Below, one piece after another: positions 51,177-60,527 of a stretch of DNA of 64,000 bases. The DNA comes from CBDFKY01 sp965248995 (lineage in GTDB: Bacteria; Pseudomonadota; Alphaproteobacteria; Rickettsiales; UBA998), in the NCBI GenBank assembly GCA_965248995.1, contig CBDFKY010000005.1, positions 209,311 to 273,310 of the forward strand, in the 5' to 3' direction. The number at the start of each line of letters is the position of its first letter. Position 1 is the stretch's first letter. The translations under genes and the position numbers were made by a program. Below the pieces are notes generated by a model, which worked only from the letters and a program-made list of their open reading frames with translations, was not told the origin of the DNA and did not search any database.

Positions 51177-53995
51177 TGCAGGTGGAATTGCCGGGTATCC
51201 TCACCTTTTTCGGCGAACGGCATTTTGCGAAAGCGCTGGCGGACTATCTTCTGGCGCATTATTTTACAGATAAAGCTCCTGAAACGTTCGCCACGCTGCG
51301 GATTCTGCTGCCCAACCGCCGCGCGGTGGTGCAATTGCAGCAAGCGCTGTTCGCGGCATCGGGGAATGCCCCCCTGCTTCTGCCCTCGCTTTATTCTCTG
51401 GGAGATTTGCAGCCGCATGAATGGTTGCCCGCGGATGCCCTACGTTTTCCTGAAGTCTTCGGCGGGATCGCCCGTAAAGCGTGGGTCAGCGAATTGATGC
51501 ACGACCTGATGCAACGCAAGGTGTTCGCGTTTTTTGAAGGAGAGAAAAACTCGTTCGTCAATGCGACGCGTTATGCGGAATCGTTCCTCAACCTGCGGGA
51601 CGACTGCCTGCGGGCGGAGATCACAACGGAGGCGCTGGCCAACGTGGTGCCGGCCGAATACGCCGCCCACTGGTTGGACATGCTCAGCGCGTTTCAGGCC
51701 CTGAATCAGGCGCTGGATACGTATCTGGCCTCACAAAACCGTATCGAACCGGTAACCTACCAGCATCTGCTGGTTCGTTCGATCGTGGAGAAATGGGGGT
51801 CGCATCCACCGAAATATCCGATCATCGCTACCGGCTATACGGCCGATACCCTGTCCGCTTCACGCCTCCTGCACCGGATCCGCCAGCTTCCCGGCGGACA
51901 GGTGATTCTGCCGGGTCTGGATCTGTCCATGAGCGAGGAGGCATGGCAAACCGTGCATGTTTCCCATCCGCAGTACCACGCCCGGCAATGGCTTGAGGCC
52001 GGCGGCCTGACTCGCGCGGATGTTCATTGCGTGACGGTGGAGGAAACGCAACGGGACCGGCATCTCAGCCGCATCATGCTGCCCGCCGCAGCGATGAGCG
52101 AGATGAACGGCGCCGGCCTCACCTGCCTTCCCCATATCACTCTGCATGCTTGCGCGGACGATATCGCGGAGTCGGAGCTGTGCGCGCTGGCGATCCGGCA
52201 GGCATTACAGCAAGGTGACACCGGAATCAACGTAGTCAGCGAGGATGATGCCTTCATCACGCGGCTGGAATCCATGCTGAAAGGCTGGGGGGTCTCCCTC
52301 GATCGGGCTGCTGGCCTCCCCGCCATGCATCAGCCTGCGTACCGGTTGCTGATGTTGAGTGCGGAACTGGCTTTTCTCCCGTATGAATCCCATCGCCTGC
52401 TGGCATTGTTACGCCATGCGGACAGTTTTCCGTCTCTGCGCAGTGAGGCGCTGAATCTTGCCGGGTGGCTGGATACGGAAGCGCTGCGCGGCTGGCACCC
52501 GTTTGAAACGCTGCAGGATATAGCGCGCCTATGTCAGCAAAAACAAAAAAGCACCCTGCTGCAGGGGATCGTGCAACTGTTGCAGTCCCGCAAAACGACG
52601 CTGGCGGATTATTTCACCCTGCATCAGCGTATAGTGCAGTATGTGACGGAAAACGATTCCGAAACATCCCGGATACTGGAAACGTTCGGTGAATTCACCG
52701 CGCTTCTCTCCCGTCAGCCGAGGGTGAGTGGAGCAGAATATATCGAACTGCTCACCCAGCATTTCGCCCGCCTTCGCATACCCCGGCCAGTCCCTGAGGA
52801 TGCAAGGGTGTCCGTCATGGGCGCGCTGGAGATGCGGCTGCATCAGGCGGATCTGGTGATCATCCCGCAGATGAACAAAGGGATCTGGCCACGCACCATC
52901 CCGTCCGAACCCTGGTTGAACCAGGCGATGCGTCACCGGCTCGGACTGAATTTCGCGGAACATCAGAGCGCATCGGCCGCGCATGATCTGTGGATGATGC
53001 TGAAAGCGCCGAAAGTCGTGTTGATCCATGCGGAAAAACGTTGTGATGCACCGGCGCAGCCTTCACGTTTCTTCGAGCGGCTGCAGTGGGCATGCCGTGT
53101 CACACCGGCTCCGCAACTGAACGCATGGCGGAAGCTGCAGTTGCTTTCCTCACCGGATCTTCCGGACAACATCCCTCCTTCCCCGCCCGTAGAACTTCGG
53201 ATGAAGCGCCTGAGTGCCACGGCGGTTGAAACATTGCTTCACAATCCTTTTGAAATCTACGTATCACACATCTGCCGTCTGCGGGAGCGGAAGCCACTCG
53301 ACGCACCGTTCGGCGCCAGTGATCTCGGAAGCGTGCTGCACAGGGTGATGGAAAGCGCGGCGCTGCATTATGATGCTTCCGACCTGACGCCATACTTCTC
53401 GCAACTTGCGATTCTGTTCCAAAAAGCGTTACAGGGATATGTACCGCCCGCACAGGCGCAGTTTTATACCCGCCGCCTGCAGCGTATCCTGCAGGGCGTC
53501 ATCCATACGGAATCATCACGCGCGCACGACATCGCGGACATGGAAGCGGAAATACCTTACGAAGCGCCGTGGATTACCGAAAGGGGCACGGTGACAGTAA
53601 GCGCGAAAATCGACCGCATCGAGTACCGGCGGGATGGCAGCATGGTGCTGATCGACCATAAAACCGGGACAGCCCCGGGCTTTAAGGATGTCAGCGAGAA
53701 AAACCGCTGCCAGCTCGTCATCGCCGGGTGGCTGATGCATACGCTGGAAAAGATGCCTTATGCGGCGATGGCGCTGGAATACTGGCAGCTGAAAGGGGCG
53801 ACCGCCCTTGAAGATCTCGCAAAGCGCGTTGACCGGGGGAGCAAGGGTGCGACGCTCGGCTGGCCGGCGGTACTGACGCGTATATCCGACGCTTTGGCGC
53901 ATTATTGTTTCGATGAAGCCGCGGACTTCGCCTGGAACCCGGCGGCACCGCATTATTCCAGCGCCGTGGACCAGTTAGCGCGGGTCCGCAAATAA
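51176..53995 (+). CDS. addB: AddB double-strand break repair helicase-nuclease subunit
   Basis: The 939-residue protein starts at the ATG sharing one base with the rluC stop (TGATG). It has the AddB-type N-terminus (ILLPNRRAVVQLQQAL), a helicase-like middle that lacks a clear Walker A motif, and a C-terminal PD-(D/E)XK nuclease domain (SAKIDRIEYRRDGSMVLIDHKTG). AddB works with AddA to process DNA ends for recombination. addA normally follows directly; here the convergent hflX gene overlaps its 3' end by 21 bases, so addA lies elsewhere. Confidence 0.92.
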   Translation: MQVELPGILTFFGERHFAKALADYLLAHYFTDKAPETFATLRILLPNRRAVVQLQQALFAASGNAPLLLPSLYSLGDLQPHEWLPADALRFPEVFGGIARKAWVSELMHDLMQRKVFAFFEGEKNSFVNATRYAESFLNLRDDCLRAEITTEALANVVPAEYAAHWLDMLSAFQALNQALDTYLASQNRIEPVTYQHLLVRSIVEKWGSHPPKYPIIATGYTADTLSASRLLHRIRQLPGGQVILPGLDLSMSEEAWQTVHVSHPQYHARQWLEAGGLTRADVHCVTVEETQRDRHLSRIMLPAAAMSEMNGAGLTCLPHITLHACADDIAESELCALAIRQALQQGDTGINVVSEDDAFITRLESMLKGWGVSLDRAAGLPAMHQPAYRLLMLSAELAFLPYESHRLLALLRHADSFPSLRSEALNLAGWLDTEALRGWHPFETLQDIARLCQQKQKSTLLQGIVQLLQSRKTTLADYFTLHQRIVQYVTENDSETSRILETFGEFTALLSRQPRVSGAEYIELLTQHFARLRIPRPVPEDARVSVMGALEMRLHQADLVIIPQMNKGIWPRTIPSEPWLNQAMRHRLGLNFAEHQSASAAHDLWMMLKAPKVVLIHAEKRCDAPAQPSRFFERLQWACRVTPAPQLNAWRKLQLLSSPDLPDNIPPSPPVELRMKRLSATAVETLLHNPFEIYVSHICRLRERKPLDAPFGASDLGSVLHRVMESAALHYDASDLTPYFSQLAILFQKALQGYVPPAQAQFYTRRLQRILQGVIHTESSRAHDIADMEAEIPYEAPWITERGTVTVSAKIDRIEYRRDGSMVLIDHKTGTAPGFKDVSEKNRCQLVIAGWLMHTLEKMPYAAMALEYWQLKGATALEDLAKRVDRGSKGATLGWPAVLTRISDALAHYCFDEAADFAWNPAAPHYSSAVDQLARVRK

Positions 53996-55285
53996 TTCCC
54001 GCTGCCGCAGCTGCGCGACCGCGCCGAAGGCTTTGGTGAAACGCTGGATATCGGCATAGCTCAGGCGCACGTCCAGTTGCAGTTGATCCAGTGTGGGCAT
54101 GGTGGTGGCATCGACCAGACCGTGACGGTAGAGCCAGGCCTGCGCCTTGCCGTCGCTCGCCGGAAGCGTGAAAGAGACGGACTGATAGAGTTTTTGCTCC
54201 AGCATCATCTCCATGGTGGCGAGCAGGTGCTCCAACCCCTGCCCGGAAGCGGCCGAAACGGCAACGGGATTCTGCGTCAGCCGCTGCATCTCCTTCTGCA
54301 TTTCAGGCGAAGCCAGGTCGGATTTGTTCCAGATCTCCAGAATGGGCGGGATGGCATCGGCAGAATCGAACAACGTATCGATCACGCCCAGCACGTCGTC
54401 GCGCTGCGCGGACGTATCTTCATGGGTGATGTCACGCACATGCAGCAGGATATCGGCCCTGCGTACTTCTTCCAGCGTGGCGCGAAACGCGGCGATCAAC
54501 TGGGTCGGCAGGTTGGAGATGAACCCGACGGTGTCCGAAAGCAGCACTTTCGTCCCGGCGGGCAGGGTGACGGCGCGGGTGGTCGGGTCGAGCGTCGCGA
54601 ACAGGGCGTCCGCCGCCAGTACGCCGGCATTCGTCAAGCGGTTGAACAGGGTCGACTTGCCGGCGTTGGTATATCCTACCAGCGCAATGGTCGGAAACGG
54701 CACGCTGTCGCGTGATTTCCGGTGCAGCGCCCGAGTGCGCACCACCTGATCCAGCTGACGTTTGATATCGGCGATCTGGTCGCGGATCAAGCGGCGGTCG
54801 GTTTCAATCTGCGATTCACCGGGTCCGCCCATGAATCCCACCCCGCCGCGCTGGCGCTCCAGATGCGTCCAGGAACGTACCAGCCTGCTTTTCTGGTAAG
54901 TGAGCGCCGCAAGTTCTACCTGCAGCCTGCCTTCCTTTGTGCTGGCCCGCTCGCCGAAAATCTCCAAGATCAGGGCGTTGCGGTCGATCACCTTGGCCTT
55001 GGTTTCCCGCTCGATATTGCGTTGCTGCATCGGCGTGAGCGTACAGTCGAAGATCACCACGGTCACCTCTTCTTCCGCTACTTTGGCTGCGACCTGACGA
55101 GTCTGGCCGGAGCCGATGAACGTGGCCGGCGTGACCTGATGCACGGGAAAAACAAAATGATGCGCAATCTTCAGGTGGATCGCACGGCTCAGGTTCATCG
55201 CCTCCTCAAGCCGCGCTTCACTGCTGCGCTTCTGCTGATGATATTCCGCTTTCACGTCCGGACAGACGATAACGGCTTTTGTCAT
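53975..55285 (-). CDS. hflX: Ribosome-dissociating GTPase HflX
   Basis: The 436-residue protein has the HflX N-terminal domain (TPMQQRNIERETKAKVIDR), the SGGVGFMGGPGE-like glycine-rich block at about 147-157 and a GTPase domain with G1 GYTNAGKST (204-212), G3 DTVGFISNLP and G4 NKSD. HflX splits stalled ribosomes. It starts four bases inside the hfq gene (ATGA) and its 3' end overlaps the addB 3' end on the other strand by 21 bases. The hfq-hflX order is typical of proteobacteria. Confidence 0.95.
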   Translation of the reverse strand: MTKAVIVCPDVKAEYHQQKRSSEARLEEAMNLSRAIHLKIAHHFVFPVHQVTPATFIGSGQTRQVAAKVAEEEVTVVIFDCTLTPMQQRNIERETKAKVIDRNALILEIFGERASTKEGRLQVELAALTYQKSRLVRSWTHLERQRGGVGFMGGPGESQIETDRRLIRDQIADIKRQLDQVVRTRALHRKSRDSVPFPTIALVGYTNAGKSTLFNRLTNAGVLAADALFATLDPTTRAVTLPAGTKVLLSDTVGFISNLPTQLIAAFRATLEEVRRADILLHVRDITHEDTSAQRDDVLGVIDTLFDSADAIPPILEIWNKSDLASPEMQKEMQRLTQNPVAVSAASGQGLEHLLATMEMMLEQKLYQSVSFTLPASDGKAQAWLYRHGLVDATTMPTLDQLQLDVRLSYADIQRFTKAFGAVAQLRQRELFADPR

Positions 55286-55572
55286 GCGATCTGGAAAGAT
55301 CCCTCTCCAGTAATCGTCGGCAGTGTCGTATCGTCCTCTTCGCCGTCTTTGGCATAGAGTGACAGGGGATTGAGCGGGACGATCGTCGCGATCCCGTGCT
55401 TATACACCAGCTGCGCCTGCGGTCCGCGACGCAGGATCATGGAAAAATTGTCGAATCCGGAGACGATGCCCTGTAATTTCACCCCGTTATTCAGGTAAAC
55501 CGTCACCTGTTGCTTTTCTTTCCGGCAGGCGTTGAGAAACGTATCCTGCAGACTGTTGGGCTTTTCACTCAT
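55282..55572 (-). CDS. hfq: RNA chaperone Hfq
   Basis: The 96-residue protein has the Sm1 motif (VYLNNGVKLQGIVSGFDNFS) and Sm2 motif (LVYKHGIATIVP, family KHAISTVVP). Hfq rings bind small RNAs and mRNAs. It heads the hfq-hflX operon and is divergent from pgk, with 168 bases between them that probably hold both promoters. The Sm2 motif has Gly and Ala in place of Ala and Ser, within the range of the family. Confidence 0.96.
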   Translation of the reverse strand: MSEKPNSLQDTFLNACRKEKQQVTVYLNNGVKLQGIVSGFDNFSMILRRGPQAQLVYKHGIATIVPLNPLSLYAKDGEEDDTTLPTITGEGSFQIA

Positions 55573-55740
55573 GGAACACCTCTTTAATCTATGAAACTAC
55601 ATATCTATTGAATAGAAAACAGTAAAACACGTAAAGATGAAAAAATCTTTATCATCCTCATCCGGGTGATTTTATTTCCGCCTTGTAGATATCACACACA
55701 TCAGGTAAAGGCATGGTCATTCATCTCCAGGAGAATTCAT

Positions 55741-56952
55741 ATGGTAAAATCTGTGGACACGGTCCCCGTAGAAGGAAAAGTAGCCTTGGTGCGGGTGGAT
55801 ATCAACGTGCCGATGAAAGACGGAAGCGTCACGGACGACACGCGCATCATGCGCGTGCTGCCGACCCTCCTTTCCCTTGCGAAACGCGGGGCGAAAGTGG
55901 TGCTGCTGTCGCATTTCGGCAGGCCGGAAGGGAAACGGGTTTCTTCCATGTCACTGCTCAACGTCGCGGAGGCGCTGCGTGAAGGCCTGCATGGCATTAC
56001 CCTTCATACCGCGGGTGACTGTATCGGACAGGATGTCGGCAACGCCATCGCCAATATGAAATCGGGAGAGGTGCTGCTGTGCGAGAACCTGCGTTTTCAC
56101 GCAGAAGAAGAAAAGGGAGACGCGGGCTTCGCCAGACAGCTCGCCGCGCTCGGGGATCTGTATATCAACGAGGCGTTTTCCTGCTCTCATCGCGCTCACG
56201 CTTCCATTTCAGGAATTCCCGCGTATCTTCCGTCCTATTTCGGGAATGCGATGCTGGAGGAAATAAACGCGCTGGAAGCGGTGTTTACTTCACCCAAACG
56301 TCCTGTCGCCGCGCTGGTCGGCGGTTCGAAGGTTTCCACGAAAATGGAACTGCTCGGCAACTTGGTGGAGACGATGGATATCATCATGATCGGCGGCGGC
56401 ATGGCAAATACGTTTCTGCACGCCAATGGTCACACCACGGGAAAATCCCTCTGTGAACCGGACCTGAAATCTCTGGCCCTGTCCATTCTTGAAAAAGCGA
56501 AAGCACGCGGCTGCCGCATCCTGCTGCCGAAAGACGTGGTGGTGGCGAAAGCCTTCGCGGCGCACGCGCCGTGCCGCGTCGCTTCCGCTTCCGATATAGC
56601 GGACGATGAAATGGCGCTGGATGTCGGCCCTTCGACCGTGGCGGAATGGAGCGACGCTATTGCCGAGGCACGCACACTCGTATGGAACGGCCCCGTCGGC
56701 GCGTTTGAAACCGCGCCGTTCGACAACGCCACCGTCGCTATCGCCCGTTGCATCGCAGGCCAGGTCAGCGCGGGACGGCTTGCCTGCGTGGCAGGCGGAG
56801 GCGATACGGTTTCCGCCCTCGCCCACGCGGGTTTGACGGATGCGATGACGTATGTTTCCACGGCAGGCGGGGCTTTTCTGGAATGGCTGGAAGGCAAACC
56901 CCTGCCGGGGGTGGAGGCGATTAACGAGCAGGAAAGGCGGCTGGCTAGCTAG
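55741..56952 (+). CDS. pgk: Phosphoglycerate kinase
   Basis: The 403-residue enzyme has the substrate motif ALVRVDINVPMKDG, the LLSHFGRPEGKRV loop, RAHASISGIPAYLP, AALVGGSKVSTK and the C-terminal GGGDTVSALAHAG. It makes ATP from 1,3-bisphosphoglycerate in glycolysis. The ATG at 55741 follows AGGAGAATTC; the frame is open further upstream but without homology. A gap gene usually lies before it; here hfq is divergent instead. Confidence 0.97.
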   Translation: MVKSVDTVPVEGKVALVRVDINVPMKDGSVTDDTRIMRVLPTLLSLAKRGAKVVLLSHFGRPEGKRVSSMSLLNVAEALREGLHGITLHTAGDCIGQDVGNAIANMKSGEVLLCENLRFHAEEEKGDAGFARQLAALGDLYINEAFSCSHRAHASISGIPAYLPSYFGNAMLEEINALEAVFTSPKRPVAALVGGSKVSTKMELLGNLVETMDIIMIGGGMANTFLHANGHTTGKSLCEPDLKSLALSILEKAKARGCRILLPKDVVVAKAFAAHAPCRVASASDIADDEMALDVGPSTVAEWSDAIAEARTLVWNGPVGAFETAPFDNATVAIARCIAGQVSAGRLACVAGGGDTVSALAHAGLTDAMTYVSTAGGAFLEWLEGKPLPGVEAINEQERRLAS

Positions 56953-57109
56953 GGAATGGCGGGGGAATGACGCTGAAAGAAACGGTTTCAAGATGAGAGT
57001 GTTAAAGATCATGTCGGCAGCCATACGTGAACGTCATCACTAAATCTTCATTTTACTACCCTTCTTACCCTTGTTAAAAAGCCTCGGCATCCCAGCATGA
57101 AATAAGTAA

Positions 57110-57556
57110 ATGAAATTTACATCAGTTTTTTTATCAATGCTTTCCATTGTCCTATCTCTTCCGGCGAAAGCGTTAGCCACAGATAGCTTTGTTGATCCCT
57201 ACATACGTTTTATATCCACCAGTTCTTTCATAAAAGAACCGATGGGAGATTTTTATCGCGTTACTGTTTATAACACCGAAAAAAATCCCTGTTTGACTTT
57301 GGAGACGATCAATGTGAGGAACCTGGAAGGCAGGCAGCCCAGAGTTAAGCGCTCAACGCTTTGTGCATTTGTCGATGAGCAAAGCCAATACAGCCTGAAG
57401 AATTCTCAAAATGTTGAATTTGATCATTTTAACTGGGTCGATTCCAGGCTGGATTTTACCTTGACGTATCTAGCGGCAATTCCACATGCGGAAATGATGG
57501 ATTATAAATGTCAGATAGATGCGGCCGTCCCCCACCCCCTCATCAGTTGCTCTTAA
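57110..57556 (+). CDS. Secreted protein of unknown function
   Basis: The 148-residue product has a signal peptide (about 1-23, ending ALA). The mature protein contains three cysteines (CLTLETINV, LCAFVDE and YKCQIDA) plus one at the end, which could form disulfides, and no known domain. Its DNA is clearly AT-richer than the neighbouring pgk and prs. It lies between these two genes, 13 bases before prs. Transfer into the locus is possible but unproven. Confidence 0.65.
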   Translation: MKFTSVFLSMLSIVLSLPAKALATDSFVDPYIRFISTSSFIKEPMGDFYRVTVYNTEKNPCLTLETINVRNLEGRQPRVKRSTLCAFVDEQSQYSLKNSQNVEFDHFNWVDSRLDFTLTYLAAIPHAEMMDYKCQIDAAVPHPLISCS

Positions 57557-57569
57557 AAAAGGATACCCT

Positions 57570-58502
57570 ATGAAGCTCATTTCCGGAAACTCCAACCTGC
57601 CGCTGGCGATGGCCATGGCGGAACACCTCAATCTTCGCCTGATGGACGCCAGCGTCCAGCGCTTCATGGATTCGGAAATCCGGGCCGAGATCAATGAGAA
57701 CGTGCGCGGGGAGGACGTGTTCCTGATCCAGTCCACCTCCAATCCCGCCAACGACCATATCATCGAACTGCTCATCATGCTGGACGCGCTCAAGCGCGCC
57801 TCGGCACGGCGGGTAACGGCGGTAATACCTTATTACGGTTATGCGCGGCAGGACCGCAAACCCGGCCCCCGCACGCCCATTTCCGCCAAGCTGATCGCTA
57901 ATCTCATCACTTCCGCAGGCGCGGACCGGGTGCTGACGCTTGACCTGCATGCCGGGCAGATACAGGGGTTTTTCGATCTTCCGTTAGATCATTTATACGC
58001 GGCACCGGTGATGGTGAACGACATACGCACCCATTATGACACGTCCAACCTGATGGTGGTTTCTCCCGATGCAGGCGGGGTGGCGCGGGCCCGTTCGCTC
58101 GCCAAGCGGATCGACGCGGATCTGGCGATCGTCGATAAACGCCGGGAGCGGGCCAACGTGTCCGAAGTGATGAACGTGATCGGCAACGTGGAAGGGCGGG
58201 AATGTATCCTGATCGACGATATCGTCGACTCGGGCGGCACGCTCTGCAACGCGGCGGCGGCGCTGATGGAAAAAGGCGCCAAAAGCGTTTCCGCCTACAT
58301 CACGCACGGCGTACTGTCCGGCACGGCCTGCGAGCGGGTGGCCGGTTCCGAGCTGAGGGAACTGGTCATCACCAACAGCATCCTGCAGCCGGAGGCGGTG
58401 CGCACCACGCCTAATATCCGAATCGTCACCATCGCCAAGCTGCTCGCCGAAGCGGTGCACCGTATCAGTGAGGAGTCATCGGTTTCAAGCCTGTTCGACT
58501 AG
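57570..58502 (+). CDS. prs: Ribose-phosphate pyrophosphokinase
   Basis: The 310-residue enzyme has the ATP-binding YYGYARQDRKPGPRTPIS loop and the PRPP-binding signature ILIDDIVDSGGTL, with DLHAGQIQGFF between. It makes PRPP from ribose-5-phosphate and ATP. I chose the ATG at 57570 because it follows AAAAAAGGA and gives the family start (MKLISGNSN). It lies 13 bases after the unknown secreted-protein gene, and no terminator is obvious after the stop. Confidence 0.96.
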   Translation: MKLISGNSNLPLAMAMAEHLNLRLMDASVQRFMDSEIRAEINENVRGEDVFLIQSTSNPANDHIIELLIMLDALKRASARRVTAVIPYYGYARQDRKPGPRTPISAKLIANLITSAGADRVLTLDLHAGQIQGFFDLPLDHLYAAPVMVNDIRTHYDTSNLMVVSPDAGGVARARSLAKRIDADLAIVDKRRERANVSEVMNVIGNVEGRECILIDDIVDSGGTLCNAAAALMEKGAKSVSAYITHGVLSGTACERVAGSELRELVITNSILQPEAVRTTPNIRIVTIAKLLAEAVHRISEESSVSSLFD

Positions 58503-58537
58503 GAGTTTCAGTGTGGCGATGGTGTTTAGCTCTTTAA

Positions 58538-59005
58538 TTAGGTCGTTCGACCCACATTAGCCTCAGCCGCGCGGTTTGGAACAGTATTTGATTTTGCAAA
58601 GGAATCGCCGGTAGGCAACCCTGCCACCAAATTAACTCCTTCGGTCAAAGCGGCAAAGTTATTTTTTACTCCTGCATCCGCTCTTCTGCCATCCCTCTCT
58701 AATCTTTCCCCGAAAGCTTTCCCTGCTTCATTAGCGATTGCGGTTGGAGTTTTTGAATCACCGGAGATATTGCGGACCGCTTGTTCTAGAAGCTCAGCGG
58801 TAGAAGGGAGTCCTTTTATATCATTGGGTGGTACTTCAAAATTCACTGTTGAGGTTGCTTTAAAATTCATATCATGTGTCTTGTTAGGCATGAGCTTTCC
58901 GCTGTCGTTTGCCACCAGAACATAGGTTTCAGTTCTTTGACCATCCGTATGTAATTCAACGATAGCAGAACCGTTTTCTGCTACTCCGAATATTGCTTTT
59001 CCCAT
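58538..59005 (-). CDS. Uncharacterised protein in an AT-rich region
   Basis: No family is recognised for this 155-residue protein. It starts after a strong AAGGAG site. The N-terminal part (about 1-60) is beta-rich (FGVAENGSAIVELHTDG), the C-terminal part is helical and polar with RLERDGRRADAGVK. There is no signal peptide or membrane segment. Base use is AT-richer than nearby genes and the 236 bases upstream are also AT-rich, with no gene visible there. Possible transferred gene; function unknown. Confidence 0.6.
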   Translation of the reverse strand: MGKAIFGVAENGSAIVELHTDGQRTETYVLVANDSGKLMPNKTHDMNFKATSTVNFEVPPNDIKGLPSTAELLEQAVRNISGDSKTPTAIANEAGKAFGERLERDGRRADAGVKNNFAALTEGVNLVAGLPTGDSFAKSNTVPNRAAEANVGRTT

Positions 59006-59241
59006 AATTAACTACTCCTTATGATAATTTCGTTTGTTTTTATATTATTACTCATTCTGCTGTTTTTCTTGCAAAAATTACTTTTCCTATAATTTACAAA
59101 AGATCTTACAGAAATCTTACCATAGCAATGTTTTGTTACCATTTTATTAAGACATAAAGCCATTTAATAAATTATAGACTAATTAGCAATAAATGAAGCT
59201 TTTAGAAAAAGTAATAACACCTGCATGTCATCTTTATTCCA

Positions 59242-59610
59242 TTATTCCCACTCTTTTTCAAAAGCATGTTCCAGATGGGTGAGGCCTGCCGCCGAGATAG
59301 TAATCACGTCGAACCGGATGTCCGGATTTATATGCGATATATCTATTAAAAAATGTTCTGCCGCCGCGATAATGCGTTTTATTTGCCGCGGTTGCAGCGA
59401 TTCGAGCGCTCGCACTTCATCCACCCGCGCTTTGACTTCCACGAATACCAGCAACGTATCTCTACCCACAATCAGATCGATTTCACCGTAAGGGGTTTTA
59501 TAGCGCTCTTTCAACACCTCATACCCCTGTGCCTGCAGGTGAGCGGCGGCCTGAAGTTCCGCGTGCCTGCCTCTCGCGTAGGTTGCCTGCCGTTTAGGGG
59601 AAGGAGGCAT
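59242..59610 (-). CDS. yraN: YraN-like endonuclease-fold protein (UPF0102)
   Basis: The 122-residue protein has GRHAELQAAAHLQAQGYEVL, then YGEIDLIV and VFVEVKAR, the PD-(D/E)XK-like core of UPF0102 (EID...EVK). The biochemical role is not settled. It follows rsmI after three bases on the minus strand, as in most proteobacteria. Confidence 0.93.
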   Translation of the reverse strand: MPPSPKRQATYARGRHAELQAAAHLQAQGYEVLKERYKTPYGEIDLIVGRDTLLVFVEVKARVDEVRALESLQPRQIKRIIAAAEHFLIDISHINPDIRFDVITISAAGLTHLEHAFEKEWE

Positions 59611-59613
59611 GAA

Positions 59614-60483
59614 TTAATTTCCGCCCTTGATGGCCAGGCTCAACGTATAGAGATCCTTTCGGGAGACTTCCAGCGTTTCCGCCAGCAGGGCGGTGGCCTG
59701 CTTCACGGGATAATGCGGCAGCAGCGCTTCCAGCAGGGGACGGAAGCGGCTGAGCGGCGTCACCACGGCTTCCGGCGGAGCGAGAAGGAGGACGATCTCC
59801 CCTTTCACCTGTAACTGATTTTTATAATGCTCCGCCAGCTCCGCCAGCGTCCCACGGCGGAATTCTTCAAAATGTTTGGTCATTTCCCGGGCAACGACGG
59901 CGCGGCGCGCTTCTCCCAGTACTTCACAGGCATCCTGCAGCGTTTCGGCGATACGGTGATTCGATTCAAAGACGATCAACGTCGCGTCGATAGTGGAGAG
60001 ATGGTGCAGCGCCTGTTTCCTCGCCTGCACTTTGGCGGGCAGGAAACCGCTGAAATGCAGGCGATCCGTCGGCAGTCCCGATGCACATGCGGCGGTAACG
60101 AGACTGGAAGCGCCGGGGATCGGCACCACGCGTCCGCCGGTTTCCACCACTTTATTCACTAAGCGGTATCCCGGATCGGAGATAAGCGGCGTTCCGGCGT
60201 CGGAAATCAATGCGATCGATTCTCCTGCCTCGATACGGGCCAACAATTGCGGCAGCGCCGCTTCGGCATTATGATCGTGGTAAGCGAACAGGGGGGTCGC
60301 TATGCCGTAATGCTGACACAGCACCCGGCTCACACGGGTATCCTCACAGGCGATCACGCTTACGGATTTCAGTGTCTCCACCGCCCGGAAGGTGATATCC
60401 GCGAGATGACCGATCGGCGTGGCGACCAGATAGAGGACGCCGGTTTTTTCAGGATGCGTAAACGATTTACTTTGTGTGGCCAT
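59614..60483 (-). CDS. rsmI: 16S rRNA 2'-O-methyltransferase RsmI
   Basis: The 289-residue enzyme has the family's GVLYLVATPIGHLADITFRA block, the VIACEDTRVSRVL segment, LISDAGTPLISDPGYRLV and GEIVLLLAPPE. It methylates C1402 of 16S rRNA. I chose the ATG at 60483 (MATQSKSF); an upstream start at 60543 would overlap the divergent lppC-like gene. The lppC/rsmI/yraN arrangement is standard. Confidence 0.95.
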   Translation of the reverse strand: MATQSKSFTHPEKTGVLYLVATPIGHLADITFRAVETLKSVSVIACEDTRVSRVLCQHYGIATPLFAYHDHNAEAALPQLLARIEAGESIALISDAGTPLISDPGYRLVNKVVETGGRVVPIPGASSLVTAACASGLPTDRLHFSGFLPAKVQARKQALHHLSTIDATLIVFESNHRIAETLQDACEVLGEARRAVVAREMTKHFEEFRRGTLAELAEHYKNQLQVKGEIVLLLAPPEAVVTPLSRFRPLLEALLPHYPVKQATALLAETLEVSRKDLYTLSLAIKGGN

Positions 60484-60527
60484 ATGGTAAGCTGCAGTCG
60501 GTTTTATCTCACTAAAAGCCCGGACGT

